Source of the DNA: Mycobacterium sp. M26
GTDB taxonomy: Bacteria > Actinomycetota > Actinomycetes > Mycobacteriales > Mycobacteriaceae
Direction: 5' to 3'
NCBI RefSeq assembly: GCF_001494595.1
Contig: NZ_LN929908.1
Location: 1,959,716 to 2,023,715 of the forward strand
Length of the DNA: 64,000 nucleotides
Shown: positions 1-13,155 of the stretch, piece by piece
Layout of the letters: each line of letters opens with the position of its first letter
Position numbering within the stretch: position 1 is the stretch's first letter
Notes under the pieces: generated by a model
Databases searched by the model: none
The model's input: only the letters and a program-made list of their open reading frames with translations
What the model was told of the DNA's origin: nothing
Translations under genes and position numbers: made by a program

Positions 1-480
1 TGGCCGGACGCCGCCGCGCATTCCTATCGCGGGCCAACGGTCCGAAACAGCGTGATGTTCGGTCCGCCCGGGCGGCTCTATACCTATCGCAGCCACGGGA
101 TCCACGTCTGCGCCAATGTGTCGTGCGGACCGGACGGTGTCGCCGCCGCGGTCCTGTTGCGGGCGGCGGCCATCGAATCGGGTCTCGACGCCGCTCAGGC
201 CAGGCGGGGTCCGGACGTGCGCCCGCTCGCATGGGCGCGCGGCCCCGGGAATCTGTGCTCCGCGCTGGGGATCGTGATGGACGACAACGGGCTCGACGTG
301 TTCGACGCCCGCTCGCCGGTTACCGTGCAGCTCGGCGACCACGGTCCGGACAGCTGCGGGCCGCGGGTCGGGGTCAGTCAGGCCGCCGACCGGGCCTGGC
401 GGTTCTGGCTGGCCGGGCGGCCGGAAGTGTCGGCCTACCGGCGCAGTCCGCGTGCCCCACGGCCGGGCGCGAGCGACTGA
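1..480 (+). CDS. mpg: 3-methyladenine DNA glycosylase (Mpg/AAG family), 5' end outside window
   Basis: Base-excision repair glycosylase that removes alkylated purines. The frame is open from base 1 and shows the AAG family signature: a RGPTVRN segment, then MFGPPGRLYTYRSHGIH and CANVSC, and further on GPGNLCSALGI. The N-terminal part with the catalytic glutamate lies outside the window, so only the last 159 codons are seen. tyrS begins 27 bases after the stop. The pairing with tyrS is the same as Rv1688-Rv1689 in M. tuberculosis. Confidence 0.9.
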   Translation, partial: WPDAAAHSYRGPTVRNSVMFGPPGRLYTYRSHGIHVCANVSCGPDGVAAAVLLRAAAIESGLDAAQARRGPDVRPLAWARGPGNLCSALGIVMDDNGLDVFDARSPVTVQLGDHGPDSCGPRVGVSQAADRAWRFWLAGRPEVSAYRRSPRAPRPGASD

Positions 481-507
481 GCCGATCCGATACGGGAAGA
501 TCAACCC

Positions 508-1779
508 ATGAGCACGACGATCCTCGACGAGTTGGGTTGGCGGGAACTGATCGCACAGTCCACCGATCTCGACGCGCTCGCCGCCGCCGCGGCGCAGCCT
601 CCAATGACGGTGTACGCGGGATTCGACCCGACCGGGCCCAGCCTTCATGCGGGACATCTTGTTCCGTTGCTCACACTGCAGCGTTTTCAACGGGCCGGTC
701 ACCGGCCGATCGTGCTGGCCGGCGGTGCCACCGGGTTGATCGGTGATCCTCGCGACGTCGGCGAACGAACCATGAACACCACCGACACCGTGGCCGAGTG
801 GTCGGACCGCATTCGCGGTCAGCTCGAACGGTTCGTCGACTTCGACAATTCGCCCACGGGCGCGGTCGTGGAGAACAACCTGAACTGGACCGGCCAACTG
901 AGCGCGATCGAGTTCCTGCGCGATATCGGCAAGCACTTCTCGGTGAACGTGATGCTCGACCGCGACACCATCCGGCGTCGGCTGGACGGTGACGGCATCT
1001 CCTACACCGAGTTCAGCTACATGCTGCTGCAGGCCAACGACTACGTGGAGTTGCACCAGCGGTACGGCTGCTCGCTGCAGATCGGCGGATCCGATCAGTG
1101 GGGCAACATCATCGCCGGCGTGCGACTGGTCCGCCAGAAGCTCGGCGCGGCCGTACATGCGATGACCGTGCCGTTGGTCACATCTGCCGACGGGGCCAAG
1201 TTCGGCAAGTCCACCGGCGGGGGCAGCCTGTGGCTGGACCCCGAAATGACCAGCCCCTACGCCTGGTACCAGTACTTCGTGAACACCGCGGATGCCGACG
1301 TGATCCGGTATCTGCGCTGGTTCACGTTCTTGACCGCCGACGAGCTGGCGGAGCTGGAAGTGGCCACCGCCGAGCGTCCGCACGAGCGGGCAGCGCAGCG
1401 CCGGCTGGCCCAGGAACTCACGACATTGGTGCACGGTGAAGCCGCGACCGAGGCGGTTGAGCACGCGTCGCAGGCGTTGTTCGGCCGTGGCGAACTGTCG
1501 CGGCTGGACGAAGCGACTCTGGCCGCGGCGCTGCGGGAAACCTCGGTGGCCACGCTCGAACCAGGGGCGCCGGACGGAATCGTCGACCTTCTGGTCGCCA
1601 CGGGGTTGTCGGCCAGCAAGAAGGAAGCCAAGCGCACCATCGCCGAGGGCGGGGTGTCGGTGAACAACGAGAAGATCGCCAGCGACGACTGGGTGGCACA
1701 ACCGTCCCACTTCCTGCACGGCAGCTGGTTGGTGCTGCGCCGCGGGAAGCGGAATATCGCTGGGGTGCAGCGGGTTTGA
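508..1779 (+). CDS. tyrS: Tyrosyl-tRNA synthetase
   Basis: Class I aminoacyl-tRNA synthetase that charges tRNA-Tyr in the cytoplasm. The HIGH motif appears as HAGH at residues 47-50 and the KMSKS motif as KFGKS at 231-235. The tyrosine-binding QIGGSDQWGN segment is at 191-200. A C-terminal S4 RNA-binding domain (LSASKKEAKRTIAEGGVSVN) ends the protein. At 423 residues it is full length. It starts with ATG just after mpg and is followed by the rRNA operon promoter. Confidence 0.97.
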   Translation: MSTTILDELGWRELIAQSTDLDALAAAAAQPPMTVYAGFDPTGPSLHAGHLVPLLTLQRFQRAGHRPIVLAGGATGLIGDPRDVGERTMNTTDTVAEWSDRIRGQLERFVDFDNSPTGAVVENNLNWTGQLSAIEFLRDIGKHFSVNVMLDRDTIRRRLDGDGISYTEFSYMLLQANDYVELHQRYGCSLQIGGSDQWGNIIAGVRLVRQKLGAAVHAMTVPLVTSADGAKFGKSTGGGSLWLDPEMTSPYAWYQYFVNTADADVIRYLRWFTFLTADELAELEVATAERPHERAAQRRLAQELTTLVHGEAATEAVEHASQALFGRGELSRLDEATLAAALRETSVATLEPGAPDGIVDLLVATGLSASKKEAKRTIAEGGVSVNNEKIASDDWVAQPSHFLHGSWLVLRRGKRNIAGVQRV

Positions 1780-1819
1780 GCCTTCAGTGCGGGTTCGAAA
1801 CGCCGATCTAGCAGGCGAT

Positions 1820-1848
1820 TTGACTCCCAGTTAGCACTCACGTAACTT
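1820..1848 (+). promoter_or_regulatory. Putative rrn operon promoter
   Basis: TTGACT (1820-1825) and TAACTT (1843-1848) are separated by 17 bases and fit a housekeeping sigma (SigA) promoter. They lie 41 bases after the tyrS stop and about 315 bases before the 16S gene, so transcription would start near 1855 and give a long leader. A single main promoter is usual for mycobacterial rrnB, but I did not exclude others in 1849-2000. Confidence 0.6.
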
Positions 1849-2163
1849 AATCCACGTCGCCGCGACGCGGGTCAGCCCGAAGAGCGCGACGGCATCCTCG
1901 AGGAATACTCCCGGATTCCGGGTTGTTCCGACTGTCCGCACACCGCACGCGGCGAAAGCCGCGGGTTTGTTGCGCGGCCGGTGAAGGTGCCGAGGTGTGT
2001 TGTTTGAGAACTCAATAGTGTGTTTGGTGGTTTTTGTTTGTTGTTTTTTGCCATGCTCTGATACCCCCGTGTTGGGGTGTGGCTGTTTTTGATGCCAGTT
2101 TTGGTGTCGTTTTTGTTAGGTCAGATTTTCTCTGATTGGAATTCGCCTCGTTTGTCGAGGGGT
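1849..2163 (+). other. rRNA leader region with boxA-type antitermination element
   Basis: This gene-free stretch is the transcribed leader. TGTTTGAGAACTCAATAG at 2001-2018 matches the mycobacterial boxA-type element thought to recruit Nus factors for rRNA antitermination. The T/G-rich sequence that follows (about 2020-2160) has the low GC and hairpin potential of the 16S processing region. No protein gene is supported here. Confidence 0.65.
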
Positions 2164-7179
<5,016 letters not shown>

Positions 7180-7320
7180 CAACCAACAACCCCACAAAAT
7201 GGGGGAAACGTTGACACACAATGCCTCGCAACCACACCACAGCGGTCAAACAACACGACCACACCCCACCACCAAAACACACCTCCCCACACACGGGGAA
7301 TCACTGAAAAAGTGAATAGA
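7180..7320 (+). other. 23S-5S spacer with 23S processing stem
   Basis: The bases 7225-7235, 7246-7250 and 7258-7276 are complementary to 3972-3982, 3957-3961 and 3937-3955 in the upstream spacer. They thereby close a long stem around the 23S gene, a classical RNase III substrate. The rest is C/A-rich spacer. Confidence 0.75.
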
Positions 7321-7436
7321 GTTACGGCGGCCATAGCGGCAGGGAAACGCCCGGACCCATCCCGAACCCGGAAGCTAAGCCTGCCAGCGCCGATGATACT
7401 ACCCAACCCGGGTGGAAAAGTAGGACACCGCCGAAC
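7321..7436 (+). rRNA. rrf: 5S ribosomal RNA
   Basis: GTTACGGCGGCCATAGCGGC at the 5' end pairs with the 3' end near GACACCGCCGAAC. The conserved CCCGAACCCGGAAGCTAAGCC core is present, and the length is about 116 bases. It is the last gene of the rRNA operon. Confidence 0.95.
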
Positions 7437-7445
7437 ACACATTAG

Positions 7446-7480
7446 GAAACGCCCCCCGAGAAATCGGGGGGCGTTTCTCT
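7446..7480 (+). terminator. rrn operon terminator
   Basis: A perfect 14-bp stem (GAAACGCCCCCCGA at 7446-7459 with TCGGGGGGCGTTTC at 7464-7477) closed by a GAAA tetraloop follows the 5S gene by nine bases. A pyrimidine-rich TCTATTCTC tail follows. It is a strong intrinsic terminator. Confidence 0.9.
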
Positions 7481-7522
7481 ATTCTCGAATGAATTGCATT
7501 GGGCGAATTGAAGAATGCCGAA

Positions 7523-7552
7523 TTGTGGCGCTCTTGGTGCTGCCCGTATCCT
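7523..7552 (+). promoter_or_regulatory. Putative leaderless promoter for the TPR-protein operon
   Basis: TTGTGG (7523-7528) and TATCCT (7547-7552) are spaced by 18 bases. The GTG at 7559 begins six bases after the -10 element, where transcription would start, so the mRNA would be leaderless. There is no Shine-Dalgarno sequence before that GTG. This would be the first promoter of the long housekeeping block. Confidence 0.5.
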
Positions 7553-7558
7553 TTACAG

Positions 7559-8395
7559 GTGGTTGACGACAGGCAAGGCAATTCCGGTGGGCGTCCGATT
7601 CGGCGCCCAGCCGGCGCAAACGGCGCTGCAGGCCGCGATCGTCGAGGACCCAAAGCTCCCTACCGCTCCGGCGGTGGCCGCGCCCGGCCGGCTCAGCCGC
7701 AGCATCAGCCGGAGGCCGAGGAGGCCGCCCGCCCCAGCGGCCCGCGCATCCCGGAGTCGATCGAAGCCAAGCAACTCGCGCCCGAAATCCGCGGCGAGCT
7801 TTCGACTTTGGACCGCTCCACCGCTGACACTGTCGCCCGTCATCTGGTGGCGGCCGGGGAACTGCTCGACGAGGATCCCGAAGCTGCACTCGCCCATGCG
7901 CAGGCGGCCCGAGCGCGTTCCGGGCGCATCGCCGCGGTGCGCGAAGCCGTCGGTATTGCGGCCTATCAGTGCGGCGACTGGGCCCAGGCGCTCTCCGAAT
8001 TCCGTGCTGCCCGCCGCATGGGCAGTAAGTCCCAACTTCTTCCGTTGATCGCCGACTGCGAACGCGGTGTGGGCCGTCCCGAGCGTGCCATCGAACTGGC
8101 CCGCAGCGCCGAAGCTGCCGCCCTGACCGGCGACGATGCCGACGAGATGCGCATCGTCGCGGCCGGCGCCCGATCCGACCTCGGCCAACTCGAGCAGGCG
8201 CTGGCGCTGCTGTCGAGTCCGCAGCCGGACCCGTCGCGCACCGGTACCACTGCGGCTCGACTGTTCTACGCCTACGCCGAGACACTGCTGGCTCTTGAGC
8301 GTTCCGAGGAGGCGCTGCAGTGGTTCATCCATGCCGCAGCCGCCGACGTCGACGGCGTCACCGACGCCGAAGAGCGGGTCAGCGAGCTGGCCTGA
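7559..8395 (+). CDS. TPR-type conserved protein (Rv1691-like)
   Basis: A 278-residue soluble protein. A proline/arginine-rich low-complexity N-terminus (about residues 10-65) precedes helical repeats of tetratricopeptide type (for example AAGELLDEDPEAALAHAQAA and EAVGIAAYQCGDWAQALSEF). Such repeats normally mediate protein contacts; the partner is unknown. The GTG at 7559 is preferred over the TTG at 7499 because of the promoter spacing and because VVDDR resembles the conserved start. The phosphatase gene starts one base after its stop. Confidence 0.8.
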   Translation: MVDDRQGNSGGRPIRRPAGANGAAGRDRRGPKAPYRSGGGRARPAQPQHQPEAEEAARPSGPRIPESIEAKQLAPEIRGELSTLDRSTADTVARHLVAAGELLDEDPEAALAHAQAARARSGRIAAVREAVGIAAYQCGDWAQALSEFRAARRMGSKSQLLPLIADCERGVGRPERAIELARSAEAAALTGDDADEMRIVAAGARSDLGQLEQALALLSSPQPDPSRTGTTAARLFYAYAETLLALERSEEALQWFIHAAAADVDGVTDAEERVSELA

Positions 8396-8396
8396 C

Positions 8397-9419
8397 GTGA
8401 CAACACTTGCGCAGCAACACGATTGCCTGCTGCTGGATCTCGACGGCACCGTCTTCCGCGGCCACGAACCCACCGAGGGTGCTATCGACGCACTGGACCG
8501 GGCGCAGACCCGCAAGCTGTTCGTCACCAACAATGCCTCCCGTGCGGCCGACGAGGTGGCCGAGCATCTACGCGAACTCGGTTTCACCGCTACTGCCGAG
8601 GACGTGGTGACCAGCGCCCAGAGTGCGGCCGGTCTGCTTGCTCAGCAGCTGCCCGCCGGGGCGAAGGTGCTGGTGGTCGGCACTGACGCACTCGCCGGGG
8701 AGATCACCGCTGTCGGTCTGCAGCCGGTGCGACTGTTCGACGACGCTCCGGTAGGCGTCGTCCAAGGCCACTCGACCACCACGGACTGGGCGATCCTCGC
8801 CGAGGCGGGTCTGGCGATCCGCGCCGGGGCCCTGTGGGTGGCGGCCAACGTCGACCGGACGCTGCCCACCGAACGAGGCCTGCTTCCCGGTAACGGATCC
8901 ATGGTGGCCGCCCTGCGGGCCGCCACCGACGCCGAGCCCCAGGTCGCGGGCAAGCCGGCGCCCGCGCTGATGCGAGATGCGTTGGCCCGCGGCACCTTCA
9001 ACGCCCCGCTGGTCGTGGGCGACCGGCTCGACACCGACATCGAAGGGGCCAACGCCGCTCAGTTGCCCAGCCTGATGGTGCTCACCGGGGTCAACAACGC
9101 CGTCGACGCGGTGCACGCCAGCGTCGCGCAACGGCCCACCCATATCGCCGCCGACCTTCGCGATCTGCACCGTGCGGCGGCCGATCTCGCGGTGGCCGCC
9201 CACCCGGCCTGGCGGGTCGAGATCGGCGACGGGATCGTCACGGTCTTTGCGGCCGACAACGAGACCGACGACGAGCTGTCGATCGTTCGCGCCACTGCCC
9301 GTGCGGTGTGGGACGCCTCGCCCGGCGGGGAGGCCATCACCGTCGCCGCGGGTGATGACACGGCCCGCGCCGCGCTGGAACGCTGGTCACTGCTGACGGC
9401 GGCTGATCGGCTAGCGTGA
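8397..9419 (+). CDS. HAD-IIA phosphatase, probable glycerol-3-phosphate phosphatase (Rv1692-like)
   Basis: A 340-residue HAD superfamily hydrolase. Motif I is DLDGT (near residue 14), motif II lies at TNNAS, the lysine motif is GKPAPAL and the acidic motif is GDRLDTDI. The large cap between motifs II and III places it in subfamily IIA. The M. tuberculosis orthologue Rv1692 dephosphorylates glycerol-3-phosphate in glycerophospholipid recycling; that function is transferred by homology and gene order. The GTG start follows the previous stop by one base. Confidence 0.85.
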   Translation: MTTLAQQHDCLLLDLDGTVFRGHEPTEGAIDALDRAQTRKLFVTNNASRAADEVAEHLRELGFTATAEDVVTSAQSAAGLLAQQLPAGAKVLVVGTDALAGEITAVGLQPVRLFDDAPVGVVQGHSTTTDWAILAEAGLAIRAGALWVAANVDRTLPTERGLLPGNGSMVAALRAATDAEPQVAGKPAPALMRDALARGTFNAPLVVGDRLDTDIEGANAAQLPSLMVLTGVNNAVDAVHASVAQRPTHIAADLRDLHRAAADLAVAAHPAWRVEIGDGIVTVFAADNETDDELSIVRATARAVWDASPGGEAITVAAGDDTARAALERWSLLTAADRLA

Positions 9420-9604
9420 ACGGTGAGATGAACACCGATCCCGAACAGATCCGCGCCGAGGTCGATGCCGTGCTGGCTGAAGTGCCCAGCATCGACGCTG
9501 ACCGTGCCGACCTTGACGGCGTCGACATTGATGAGGTCGGCCGCCGGCTCGAGGACGCGCACCAAATCCTGGTCCGTGCGCTGGAGTCGGTAGAGAAGGG
9601 CTGA
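9416..9604 (+). CDS. Small conserved acidic protein (Rv1693-like)
   Basis: A 62-codon gene whose GTG overlaps the phosphatase stop (GTGA); an in-frame ATG at 9428 is an alternative start. It encodes an acidic, mainly helical protein without a signal peptide. A gene of this size sits at the same place in M. tuberculosis (Rv1693). The function is unknown; translational coupling to the phosphatase is likely. Confidence 0.75.
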   Translation: MNGEMNTDPEQIRAEVDAVLAEVPSIDADRADLDGVDIDEVGRRLEDAHQILVRALESVEKG

Positions 9605-9611
9605 GGTCGGC

Positions 9612-10421
9612 GTGGCGCGGCGTGCCCGGGTTGACGCAGAACTGGTGCGGCGTGGTCTGGCCCGGTCGCGCCAGCAGGCCGCCGAACTGATCGGTGCCGG
9701 CCGGGTCAGCATCGACGGGATGCCGGCCGTGAAACCGGCGACGGCGGTGTCGATCACCGCCAATCTCACCGTCGAGGGTGATGACGAGAAGACGTGGGTG
9801 TCGCGCGGGGCGCACAAGCTGATCGGCGCACTCGATGCGTTCGGCATCGACGTGACCGGCCGGCGGTGCCTGGACGCGGGGGCCTCGACCGGCGGATTCA
9901 CCGAGGTCTTGCTGCACAGAGGCGCCACCGAGGTGGTCGCCGTCGACGTCGGGTACGGACAACTGGCCTGGTCGCTGCGCTCGGATGAGCGGGTGCGGGT
10001 GATCGAACGCACCAATGTGCGCGACCTGACGCCGGAGGCGATCGGCGGTCAGGTGGACATCGTGGTCGCTGACCTGTCGTTCATCTCCCTGGCCACCGTG
10101 TTGCCCGCGCTGACCGCATGCGCGCAACCCACCGCCGATATCGTCCCCATGGTGAAGCCGCAGTTCGAGGTCGGCCGCGACCAGGTGGGCTCCGGGGGGG
10201 TGGTGTCCGACCCGCAGCTGCGGGCCACCGCTGTGCTGGCCGTGGCCGCCCGGGCCGAGGCGCTGGGCTGGCAGACCGTCGACGTGACGGCCAGCCCGCT
10301 GCCCGGGCCGTCAGGCAATGTCGAATACTTCTTGTGGTTGCGCGCCCAGACCGATCGCGCGCTGCTGGGAACCGAACTGGACGCCGCGGTGCGCCGCGCC
10401 GTCGCGGAAGGACCGCAATGA
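9612..10421 (+). CDS. tlyA: TlyA, 16S/23S rRNA 2'-O-methyltransferase
   Basis: A SAM-dependent ribose methyltransferase that in mycobacteria modifies C1409 of 16S and C1920 of 23S rRNA and confers capreomycin susceptibility. An N-terminal S4 domain (residues 5-65) is followed by an FtsJ-type fold with the SAM loop LDAGASTGGF. The catalytic K-D-K-E residues are visible in RGAHKL, VVADLSF, MVKPQFE and NVEYF. At 269 residues it is full length. The GTG start lies seven bases after the small upstream gene. Confidence 0.95.
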   Translation: MARRARVDAELVRRGLARSRQQAAELIGAGRVSIDGMPAVKPATAVSITANLTVEGDDEKTWVSRGAHKLIGALDAFGIDVTGRRCLDAGASTGGFTEVLLHRGATEVVAVDVGYGQLAWSLRSDERVRVIERTNVRDLTPEAIGGQVDIVVADLSFISLATVLPALTACAQPTADIVPMVKPQFEVGRDQVGSGGVVSDPQLRATAVLAVAARAEALGWQTVDVTASPLPGPSGNVEYFLWLRAQTDRALLGTELDAAVRRAVAEGPQ

Positions 10422-11299
10422 CTCAGGAGCGGGAGATCCTGCTCGTCGTCCATACTGGCCGGGACGAAGCTACCGACACCGCGCGTCGCGTCGAGAAGGT
10501 GTTGAGCGCCAACGGAATCAGGCTTCGGGTGCTGTCGGCCGAGGCCGTCGACCGTGGTTCGGTTGACGTGGTCGACGCCGACGAAAGTGCCGCCGAAGGC
10601 TGCGAACTGGTGCTGGTGCTCGGCGGCGACGGAACGTTCCTGCGCGCCGCGGAACTGGCCCGCAACGCCGAGATTCCGGTGCTGGGCGTCAACCTCGGCC
10701 GGATCGGCTTTCTCGCCGAGGCCGAAGCCGAGGCCATCGACACCGTGCTCGAACATGTCATCGCGCGCACCTACCGCGTCGAGGAGCGGATGACCCTCGA
10801 TATCGCCGTGCGCGTCGAGGGGCAGGTCGTCTCCCGTGGCTGGGCACTCAACGAGGCCAGCCTGGAGAAGGGCACCCGCCTGGGCGTCATCGGCGTGGTC
10901 CTCGAGATCGACGGCAGGCCGGTGTCGTCCTTCGGCTGCGACGGCGTGCTGGTGTCCAGTCCGACCGGCTCGACGGCGTACGCGTTCTCCGCGGGCGGAC
11001 CAGTGGTGTGGCCCGACCTGGAAGCAATCCTGGTGGTGCCCAACAACGCCCACGCGCTGTTCGCCCGGCCGATGGTCACCAGCCCGCACGCGGTGATCGC
11101 CATCGAGATCGACGCCGACAGCCACGACGCGCTCGTGCTGTGCGACGGCCGCCGCGAGATGCGGGTGCCGGCGGGTGGCCGCCTCGAGGTGACCAAGTGC
11201 AGCACACCGCTGAAGTGGGTGCGGCTGGACAGTGCGCCGTTCACCGATCGTCTGGTGCGCAAGTTCCGGCTGCCGGTCACCGGCTGGCGCGGGAGGTAG
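10418..11299 (+). CDS. nadK: NAD kinase
   Basis: Phosphorylates NAD to NADP, using polyphosphate or ATP in mycobacteria. The GGDGTFLRA motif with the catalytic aspartate, the NLGRIGFLAE segment and the SPTGSTAYAFSAGGP motif are all present. The chosen ATG overlaps the tlyA stop by four bases (ATGA) and gives 293 residues; the longer upstream frame is an extension into tlyA. The recN start codon lies three bases after the stop. Confidence 0.96.
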   Translation: MTQEREILLVVHTGRDEATDTARRVEKVLSANGIRLRVLSAEAVDRGSVDVVDADESAAEGCELVLVLGGDGTFLRAAELARNAEIPVLGVNLGRIGFLAEAEAEAIDTVLEHVIARTYRVEERMTLDIAVRVEGQVVSRGWALNEASLEKGTRLGVIGVVLEIDGRPVSSFGCDGVLVSSPTGSTAYAFSAGGPVVWPDLEAILVVPNNAHALFARPMVTSPHAVIAIEIDADSHDALVLCDGRREMRVPAGGRLEVTKCSTPLKWVRLDSAPFTDRLVRKFRLPVTGWRGR

Positions 11300-11302
11300 G
11301 CG

Positions 11303-13063
11303 ATGCTCGCCGAGATCCGAATCCAGGCTCTGGGAGCGATCAGCGCCGCGACCGCCGAATTCGACAAGGGTCTGACCGTGCTCACTGGTGAAACCGGTAC
11401 CGGCAAGACAATGGTGGTCACCGGCCTGCACCTGCTCGGTGGGGCCCGCGCTGACGCCACCCGGGTGCGCTCGGGCGCGCCGCGGGCCGTGGTCGAAGGC
11501 CGGTTCAGTACCGAGGACCTCGACCCGGTGACCGCAGCCCAGATCGACGAGATCCTCGATTCGGCCAGCGCCGACCGCGACGAGGACGGCAGCATCATCG
11601 CGCTGCGCTCGGTCAGCCGGGAGGGCCCTTCGCGCGCCAACCTCGGCGGCCGCAGCGTGCCGGCCAAGTCGCTGACCACCTTCACCAACGGTCTGCTCAC
11701 CCTGCACGGCCAGAACGACCAGCTGCGGTTGATGCGGCCCGACGAACAGCGCGGCGCCCTGGACCGGTTCGCCGGGGTCGAGGGCAAGCTCGAGCGCTAC
11801 CGGAAGGTGCGCAACGAGTGGCAGATCGCGCGCCGAGACCTCGTCGACCGGACCAACCGGGCCCGTGAACTCGCCCAGGAAGCCGACCGGCTCAAGTTCG
11901 CCCTGACCGAGATTGACGGGGTGGATCCGACGCCGGGCGAGGACGAGACGCTGGTGGCCGACATCCGGCGGCTCTCCGAACTCGACGCTTTGCGGGAAGC
12001 GGCTGCCGGCGCGCGGGCCGCCCTGTCGGCATCGCTGGATGACGTCTCCGACGGCGAACCCCACTCGGCCACCGACACTCTGGGCCGGGCCATCGCCCTG
12101 CTGGAATCCACCGACGACACCGCGCTGGCCGCGCTGGCGCGTCAGCTCACCGAAGTCCTGACCGTGGTGGGAGATGCCGCCCGCGAGCTCGGCGACTTCC
12201 TCGGTGAATTGCCCACCGACGCCAGCACGTTGGAGACCAAGCTGGCCCGCCAGGCCGAATTGCGCAGCCTGACCCGCAAGTACGCCGCCGATGTCGACGG
12301 GGTGCTGCGCTGGGCGGCGGAATCCCGGGAACGGCTGGCCCAACTCGACGTCTCCGAGGAGGCGCTCGGCGGCCTGGCCCGCCGGGTCGAGGAACTGGCC
12401 GCCCAGGTGGCCGCCGCGGCAGGCGAGCTGTCCAAGGCCAGGGCCAAGGCGGCCAAGGGTCTGGCCAAGGCGGTCACCGCCGAACTGGCCGGACTGGCGA
12501 TGGCCGACGCCGACTTCACCATTGCGGTGTCGACCATGCCCGCCCGAGATGACGACAGCGCACCGCTGCGACTGCCCTCCGGGGAGCTGGTGCACGCTGG
12601 CGGTGAGGGCGTCGACCTGGTCGAGTTCGGCTTCACTGCGCATCGGGGTACCGATGTGCTGCCGCTGAACAAGAGTGCCTCCGGCGGTGAGCTGTCCCGG
12701 GTGATGCTGGCGCTGGAAGTGGTGCTGGCCGCCTCGGCCGAGGGAACCACGATGGTGTTCGACGAGGTGGACGCGGGCGTGGGTGGGCGGGCTGCCGTCC
12801 AGATCGGCCGCCGGCTGGCCCGGTTGGCGCGCAGCCACCAGGTCATCGTCGTCACGCACCTGCCGCAGGTCGCCGCCTACGCCGACACGCATCTGGTGGT
12901 CGAGTCCGGCCGAAACGGGGCCAGTGAGGTGCGGCGTCTCGATGACGAGCAGCGGGTGGCGGAGCTGGCTCGGATGCTGGCCGGGCTGGGGGAGTCCGAC
13001 ACCGGGCGGGCGCATGCCCGCGAGCTGTGGGCCGCTGCCCAGGAGGATCGCGCCGCAACATAA
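11303..13063 (+). CDS. recN: DNA repair protein RecN
   Basis: An SMC-like ATPase for double-strand-break repair. It has Walker A GETGTGKT near residue 30, long coiled-coil arms in the middle (alanine/leucine/arginine-rich, about 150-350), the ABC signature SASGGELSRVMLALE and a Walker B region MVFDEVDAGVGG near the end. At 586 residues it is full length. GGGAGG at 11291-11296 is its ribosome binding site. Confidence 0.96.
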   Translation: MLAEIRIQALGAISAATAEFDKGLTVLTGETGTGKTMVVTGLHLLGGARADATRVRSGAPRAVVEGRFSTEDLDPVTAAQIDEILDSASADRDEDGSIIALRSVSREGPSRANLGGRSVPAKSLTTFTNGLLTLHGQNDQLRLMRPDEQRGALDRFAGVEGKLERYRKVRNEWQIARRDLVDRTNRARELAQEADRLKFALTEIDGVDPTPGEDETLVADIRRLSELDALREAAAGARAALSASLDDVSDGEPHSATDTLGRAIALLESTDDTALAALARQLTEVLTVVGDAARELGDFLGELPTDASTLETKLARQAELRSLTRKYAADVDGVLRWAAESRERLAQLDVSEEALGGLARRVEELAAQVAAAAGELSKARAKAAKGLAKAVTAELAGLAMADADFTIAVSTMPARDDDSAPLRLPSGELVHAGGEGVDLVEFGFTAHRGTDVLPLNKSASGGELSRVMLALEVVLAASAEGTTMVFDEVDAGVGGRAAVQIGRRLARLARSHQVIVVTHLPQVAAYADTHLVVESGRNGASEVRRLDDEQRVAELARMLAGLGESDTGRAHARELWAAAQEDRAAT

Positions 13064-13066
13064 CCG

Positions 13067-13109
13067 TGTTACTTCTGTGACAGAATGTGACTTGTGGGGC
13101 TGGTGTTAC
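13067..13109 (+). promoter_or_regulatory. Repeated TGT(T/G)AC hexamers upstream of steA
   Basis: The hexamers TGTTAC (13067), TGTGAC (13076), TGTGAC (13086) and TGTTAC (13104) form a direct-repeat array with starts 9, 10 and 18 bases apart. Read on the other strand this is GTCACA/GTAACA, similar to the direct-repeat motif described for the response regulator MtrA. Binding by MtrA is an inference. The array lies 47-89 bases before the steA ATG. Confidence 0.45.
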
Positions 13110-13155
13110 GGCGCGCCTCCACGGATATGTGTGTTCTCGCCGACAGAATCGGCGC

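Noticed and set aside
10049..13015. 988-codon open frame on the minus strand opposite nadK and recN
   Set aside because: It is a mirror of high-GC codon bias; the opposite strand carries the well-conserved tlyA, nadK and recN genes, and its sequence is low-complexity without a recognisable domain.
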